Shown piece after piece: positions 7,801 through 10,067 of a DNA stretch of 10,067 bases (position 1 is its first letter; each line of letters starts with the position of its first letter). This DNA comes from Bacillota bacterium (GTDB taxonomy: Bacteria > Bacillota > Clostridia > Clostridiales > Clostridiaceae), in assembly GCA_023424785.1 (NCBI GenBank), contig JAFADP010000192.1:1-10067 (forward strand), in the 5' to 3' direction. A program made the translations under genes and the position numbers. Under the pieces are notes generated by a model. That model ran no database searches, had not been told where the DNA came from, and was given only the letters and a program-made list of their open reading frames with translations.

Positions 7801-7973
7801 AATTAGAAGAAATAATTAAAGGGAAATATAATAGTACTGTTTCTGAAAACTTATCTGATGAAGATATTTACAATTATAATTTCGATGATGCAGATATTGA
7901 CTTTAATAATTTGATATATCAAGATGATGATCTTGATCATAGTGTAAGAGAGTATAACAAATTAAAAAAATAA
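4875..7973 (+). CDS. SF2 DEAH helicase - HNH nuclease - TPR fusion protein, putative single-gene defence effector
   Basis: A 1032-residue multidomain protein. Residues about 20-400 are a superfamily 2 helicase: motif I PTGGGKT (50-56), motif II DEAH (158-161), motif III GLTATP (187-192), motif V ILTEGTDIP (355-363) and motif VI QMIGRGLRG (382-390), all complete. Residues about 420-690 form a middle region I cannot assign. Residues about 696-736 carry an HNH nuclease core: NIDHIIP with Asp708-His709, a GGK turn, SNLQ with Asn723, and ENMKKG with Asn732. The Cys pairs seen in many HNH domains are absent. Residues about 780-950 hold roughly five TPR repeats, and residues 988-1022 are strongly acidic with no Lys or Arg. 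The expected activity is ATP-driven DNA translocation coupled to cleavage, with the TPRs as a protein-binding or sensing module. It stands alone, with relics on both sides, which fits a self-contained defence gene. The domains are clear; the biological role is inferred. Confidence 0.9.
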   Translation: MIDLRKDFAGKVFVSNEISNKSLYKHQEDCINALKNIENEDKYKSLLVIPTGGGKTFTSVYWVLNEIINKNKKVLWIAHRHELLNQTLTTVINSSYKDILNYREEFTYRIISGAHDKTVNINKDDDFIIASKDSLNSGSEYIEKWLEENRDNVCLIIDEAHHAIAKSYRKIIDMIEEKSLNWYRIIGLTATPIRTREKEKGLLGNIFTDGICYSIDLKTLINRGILAKPIFKEYDTNMMITKELSANDLHMINRGFNLPQGIAEEIAKHKERNNFIVNEYIKNKSKYGKTIVFAINIGHAIALNSLFNEKGIKSDFVVSSLRDGATNATISTEENVKKINSFRDGDLDVLINVNILTEGTDIPNIQTVFLTRPTTSSILMNQMIGRGLRGANAGGTEEAYIVSFIDEWRYKINWINPKQLEGFGDFISTSGDSRSLKSTLVPIKLIEEFTKFMDKSLKKKIKDYDSMELVPLGSYSFNIFDENINEDEEVIERECEVLVFNNLRNAYEDLVNNLSYIFERCNIKNENLSDDEITNLINLIYSEYFDGYDLTIGFNKSDIEDIIRYYALTGEAPDYIPFEGRENYDISKLANDIINSNFTVVEKANYIKSKWEDKNLGWSIYFNNDFYFFRNEINRVVDKILYGDSKPIKVEVTTKYEDMSLSQIRNIDIGYWRELTDKLYEECKDSDGYYNSNISLYKSKNRRFFNIDHIIPMKDGGKTILSNLQVIARWENMKKGIKPERDIRYEEINYYIENNIESNNFIKERLKELYDNDESDIDYLNFKSIIAFREEKYRSALIFANKALKINPYNIIATKNKGLASYYKGNKKVGIELLDVYVHKIKNDFEIQCLIGEYHYKQNRINKALYYFSNAENIDNKNYACNFKLARIYDRKKKLDEAIKYYDKCIEISGSNDDVDSCFNYKGCIYFDKGLYNEALECFKNAYISYQDDVYLENFKITLKNIHKNYRSVYKDIVKELEEIIKGKYNSTVSENLSDEDIYNYNFDDADIDFNNLIYQDDDLDHSVREYNKLKK

Positions 7974-8029
7974 ATTTGTTAGTAAATATTTAAAAAATAT
8001 TCCGATTATAAGTTGCTAGTTGATAGAAA

Positions 8030-8251
8030 TTATATGTAAGTAAAGGTGGTCATGGAATACCTGATAATGATATAGAAAGAAGATGTTATGATTCATTTGA
8101 TAACTTAAAAGAAGCTATTTAACTATGTGATGAAATAAATATATATGATAATACAGAAATGTTTAGAGAAATAATAAATTTTCAAAATAGCAAAATAGTA
8201 TGGATAGACAATAAAATACCAACATTGGCTATGAAATTATTAGAAAAGTAA
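8030..8251 (+). pseudogene. C-terminal relic of a zeta-like kinase / predicted ABC-type ATPase (COG4185 type)
   Basis: The frame reads SKGGHGIPDNDIERRCYDSF then DNLKEAI, an in-frame TAA at 8120-8122, then LCDEINIYDNT and so on to TAA 8249-8251. The pattern GGHxIPxxxIxRR(Y)xxSxxNLxxxxxLCDExxIYDNT is characteristic of the C-terminal half of COG4185 zeta-like kinases. Two stops at 8021-8026 close the frame upstream, and an adjacent frame there (SDYKLLVDRNYM, about 8000-8035) may be the preceding family segment after a frameshift. The N-terminal P-loop half is missing. It follows the helicase gene by about 55 nt on the same strand. The full-length family is usually near 190 residues; about 70 codons survive here. 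Confidence 0.83.
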
Positions 8252-8305
8252 TTATACTTTAAATTAAGTAATTAAATTTATAATGTTTTTTTAAAAAGTT
8301 AAATA

Positions 8306-8335
8306 TTTACAAATAAAACAAGAAAGTGTTATTAT
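8306..8335 (+). promoter_or_regulatory. Promoter upstream of the LXG toxin gene
   Basis: TTTACA (8306-8311) and TATTAT (8330-8335) are separated by 18 bp, and each matches the sigma-A consensus in five of six positions. Transcription would start near 8342, giving a leader of about 165 nt before the LXG start codon. A hairpin terminator lies inside that leader. Confidence 0.55.
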
Positions 8336-8418
8336 AAAAATATAAAGGGAATATAGTTTAGAATAATAGAAAAACAAAACTGATAATAATATTTTAGATA
8401 AGATAAAAGAGTATAAAG

Positions 8419-8459
8419 ATCCTCTATAGTTAAGTTAATTAATTCTAGGGGATTTTTTG
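8419..8459 (+). terminator. Intrinsic terminator between the promoter and the LXG gene
   Basis: ATCCTCTA (8419-8426) pairs with TAGGGGAT (8446-8453), with one T-G pair. After one mismatch, AGTTAA (8428-8433) can pair with TTAATT (8439-8444). The hairpin runs directly into TTTTTT (8453-8458). It sits about 50 nt before the LXG start codon, so it is either an attenuator in that gene's leader or the end of a short transcript of about 115 nt from the promoter at 8306-8335. Confidence 0.72.
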
Positions 8460-8496
8460 TATTCAAAGATAATTATAAAAAATTATAATTAAGAAA

Positions 8497-8502
8497 AAGG
8501 AG
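8497..8502 (+). promoter_or_regulatory. Ribosome binding site choosing ATG 8509 for the LXG gene
   Basis: AAGGAG touches the first in-frame ATG (8503), leaving no spacing, but lies 6 nt before the second (8509). The second is therefore the better start. Confidence 0.65.
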
Positions 8503-8508
8503 ATGGAA

Positions 8509-9786
8509 ATGGGGTACGTAATTTGCTATGAATCATTAAGAGATATGTATAATCAAATATCTTTAGTGATGGATAGCATAATGAATGAGTGTATACCGAA
8601 GATAAATGAAGTATTATTAGAATATATAAATGAAGAAAAAATACAATGAAAAACAGCAGATAAAATAAAAAGGTATTTAGGAGAAACATATGGAACTATA
8701 TTACAAGGGATTTATGATGTATCTCAACAACTTTTAATAAATTTTAGATTATATCAAAATGGATATTATAGTATAGATTCAAATAGATATACGGTAATTA
8801 ATGAAGATTATGTTAATTTTATAGATGAAACAGTAAAAGATTTTGTACAAAGAGAAAGTGATATTACATCAGATTTTATTAAAGAAACAGCAGCAATTAG
8901 TGATATTTTTACTGCAAGTATACCATCAAATTGGAATATTAAGTCAATAAGTGATACAATAAAAAGGAAAAATGAAGAATTAAATAATAATGTAATAGAA
9001 TATGAAAGAACCCAAAAAAATGCTCTTGCAGATGTAGAACAACTTATTTGCTCATTAAAAACTGCAATAGAATCCGCTAAGAAAGGTGTTGGAAATTTTA
9101 ATTCACCAATGGTAGACCTAGCCATTGTCACGGAAAATATTGAAAAAATAAGACAGTTTCAAAATGATAATAAAGCAGAAATAAATTCAGCATTTTCTAA
9201 TCAAGATGCAATATTAGAAGAAATTTGGACAGAAGAACAAGCAAAGATAAGGCAAGAACAAGGTTTATGGGAATGTGTTTCAGGAGTGACAACAGTAGTC
9301 CTTGGAGGAGCAGCTATAATTCTTTCTGGAGGAGCTGCAATACCAATAGTCTTAGGAGTTGCAACAATAGCATTTGGATCATCTGATATGATAGAAGGTA
9401 CACAAGATGTTTATTATGGAAGTGTTGGAGATATAAGTTTAAAATCCTTTAATCCAGTTAGAGATACATTGTTTTTTGGAAATCAAAGGGTATATGATAT
9501 AGCAGAAAGTATAATAACATTTGCAGCAGGATCGAGTATACCAATTGCAAATGCAGCTAAAGCAGGGAAGGTATTAACTTCAATACAAAAAGCAAAAATA
9601 GTTGTAAGTGAGCTTGGAAAAGAAGTTATAGGAACAGGTGGAGGGTTTCTAGGTTTAAAATTAGGAGAAGGACTAGGACTTTCTAAAGAAGAAAGTATGT
9701 TCTTGGGAATGGCAGTAAGTATAGTAACATCAAAAGGAGCAGATCAGATTCATTATTCTATGAATTTTCATCAGAAGTTTACTTAG
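8509..9786 (+). pseudogene. LXG-domain polymorphic toxin (type VII secretion substrate), broken by an in-frame stop
   Basis: One continuous frame of 425 codons interrupted only by TGA at 8647-8649 (codon 47). Residues 1-46 are the first helix of an LXG domain. After the stop the frame continues KTADKIKRYLGETYGTIL, the hallmark segment following LxG, then an NGYYSID...VINEDYVNFID section and long helices to about residue 230. The stop sits where the family has the LxG glycine (IQ-stop-KTA for (L/I)xGKxA), consistent with GGA to TGA. Residues 256-297 are a hydrophobic Gly/Ala-rich segment. Residues 314-334 (NPVRDTLFFGNQRVYDIAES) match the pre-toxin TG domain. After about 70 further residues it ends at TAG 9784-9786 with no recognisable toxin domain. 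LXG proteins are exported by Firmicute T7SS and act in competition between bacteria. An in-frame ATG at 9109 could yield only the C-terminal part, without the LXG secretion domain. Confidence 0.86.
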
Positions 9787-9853
9787 ATAAGATGCTAGCT
9801 ATTTTTGAATAAGAGGTTATATGTTTTTCACTAGAAGATAAACAGTATTGGAG

Positions 9854-10067
9854 ATATTTGACAGTCTTATAGAAAGAGCAAATGACATCACAAAAGGCGA
9901 AATAGAGGCTTTAATAGAAGGAAAAACTATAGAAAAACCGGTACATGAAGATATAACTTATGACGATGTTTATGATAATTTAGATAACTTATGGAACTTT
10001 ATGTTCTTTACTGGATATTTCAAAAAGATAAGTGAAAGAATGGATGAAAATACCCAAGAAAACTTTG
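9854..10067 (+). pseudogene. Fragment of an AAA-ATPase / PD-(D/E)XK (DUF1703) family protein, lacking its ATPase part; runs off the right edge
   Basis: The frame from 9842 to the window end, preceded by TAA 9839-9841, reads IFDSLIERANDITKGEIEAL, then IEGKTIEKPVHEDITYDDVY, then DNLDNLWNFMFFTGYFKKIS. This is the conserved middle of the common anaerobe family with an N-terminal AAA ATPase and a C-terminal PD-(D/E)XK nuclease (DUF1703): (L/I)xGxTIEKPxHEDITYxDxY....DNLWNFLFFTGYLKKxSER. The ATPase domain of some 300 residues that should precede it is absent; the LXG toxin relic lies directly upstream instead. There is no ATG or ribosome binding site. The fragment is therefore 5'-truncated, and its 3' state cannot be seen. 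Confidence 0.8.

Noticed and set aside
8258..8292. Terminator after the zeta-like relic ending in a run of seven T
   Set aside because: The best hairpin has only about five A-T pairs before a mismatch, too weak to support.
4815..8375. A 14-base sequence, AATAATAGAAAAAC, shared by 4815-4828 and 8362-8375, both ahead of genes
   Set aside because: At this AT content such matches occur by chance, and the flanks are only loosely similar.
8489..8689. Minus-strand hydrophobic frame of 66 codons
   Set aside because: Antisense to the LXG N-terminus and its ribosome binding site; hydrophobic composition arises from A-rich coding DNA on the other strand.
8808..9131. Minus-strand open frame of 107 codons
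   Set aside because: Antisense to the LXG domain, which is recognisable in the plus-strand frame.
9109..9786. A separate 225-residue gene starting at ATG 9109
   Set aside because: The frame runs back in phase through the rest of the LXG domain to 8509 and is broken only by one TGA. The ATG is an internal Met with no ribosome binding site.
1..10067. tRNA or rRNA genes, CRISPR arrays, complete insertion sequences, attachment sites
   Set aside because: No cloverleaf with a CCA end, no regularly spaced repeats, no intact transposase and no flanking direct repeats were seen.

Overview
The window is very AT-rich DNA with AGA-dominated arginine codons, strong AGGAG-type ribosome binding sites and gene families typical of low-GC Firmicutes (an LXG toxin, zeta-like kinases, a clostridial AAA/PD-(D/E)XK family). 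It most likely comes from a Clostridium or close relative. It reads as an accessory or defence-type region: two intact modules lie among decayed genes. Every gene that can be oriented is on the plus strand except one Hsp70 relic.

Left part (1-3775): a tight operon of four genes. The first is cut by the left edge and is a coiled-coil protein with a glycine-zipper membrane segment. The second is a 599-residue dynamin-like GTPase. The third and fourth are small helical proteins of unknown family (138 and 107 aa). They are joined by an 8-nt overlap, a 4-nt gap and a 1-nt overlap, which indicates one transcript. A short coding remnant and a strong hairpin terminator close the unit. The layout recalls bacterial dynamin pairs and dynamin-based defence systems (LeoA/LeoBC, Eleos), but the two small partners are not ones I recognise.

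Middle (3776-8300): about 1.1 kb of mostly non-coding DNA holds relics: a WYL-domain regulator C-terminus, a possible transposase start, and an Hsp70 (DnaK/HscC-type) N-terminus on the minus strand with an in-frame stop. A terminator-like hairpin follows, then a large intact gene for a 1032-residue protein combining an SF2 DEAH helicase, a middle region without a recognised domain, an HNH nuclease motif, about five TPR repeats and an acidic tail. This single-gene helicase-nuclease-TPR protein is the best candidate in the window for an undescribed defence effector. It is followed by the C-terminal relic of a zeta-like kinase gene (COG4185 type).

Right part (8300-10067): a promoter and, shortly after, an intrinsic terminator precede an LXG-domain polymorphic toxin gene (type VII secretion substrate). 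That gene is broken by a TGA at the position expected for the glycine of the LxG motif, and it ends soon after its pre-toxin domain with no toxin domain seen. A fragment of the AAA-ATPase/PD-(D/E)XK (DUF1703) family, without its ATPase part, runs off the right edge.

The dynamin operon and the helicase gene are separated by a terminator and 1.1 kb of relics. I treat them as two independent modules sharing a hot spot.
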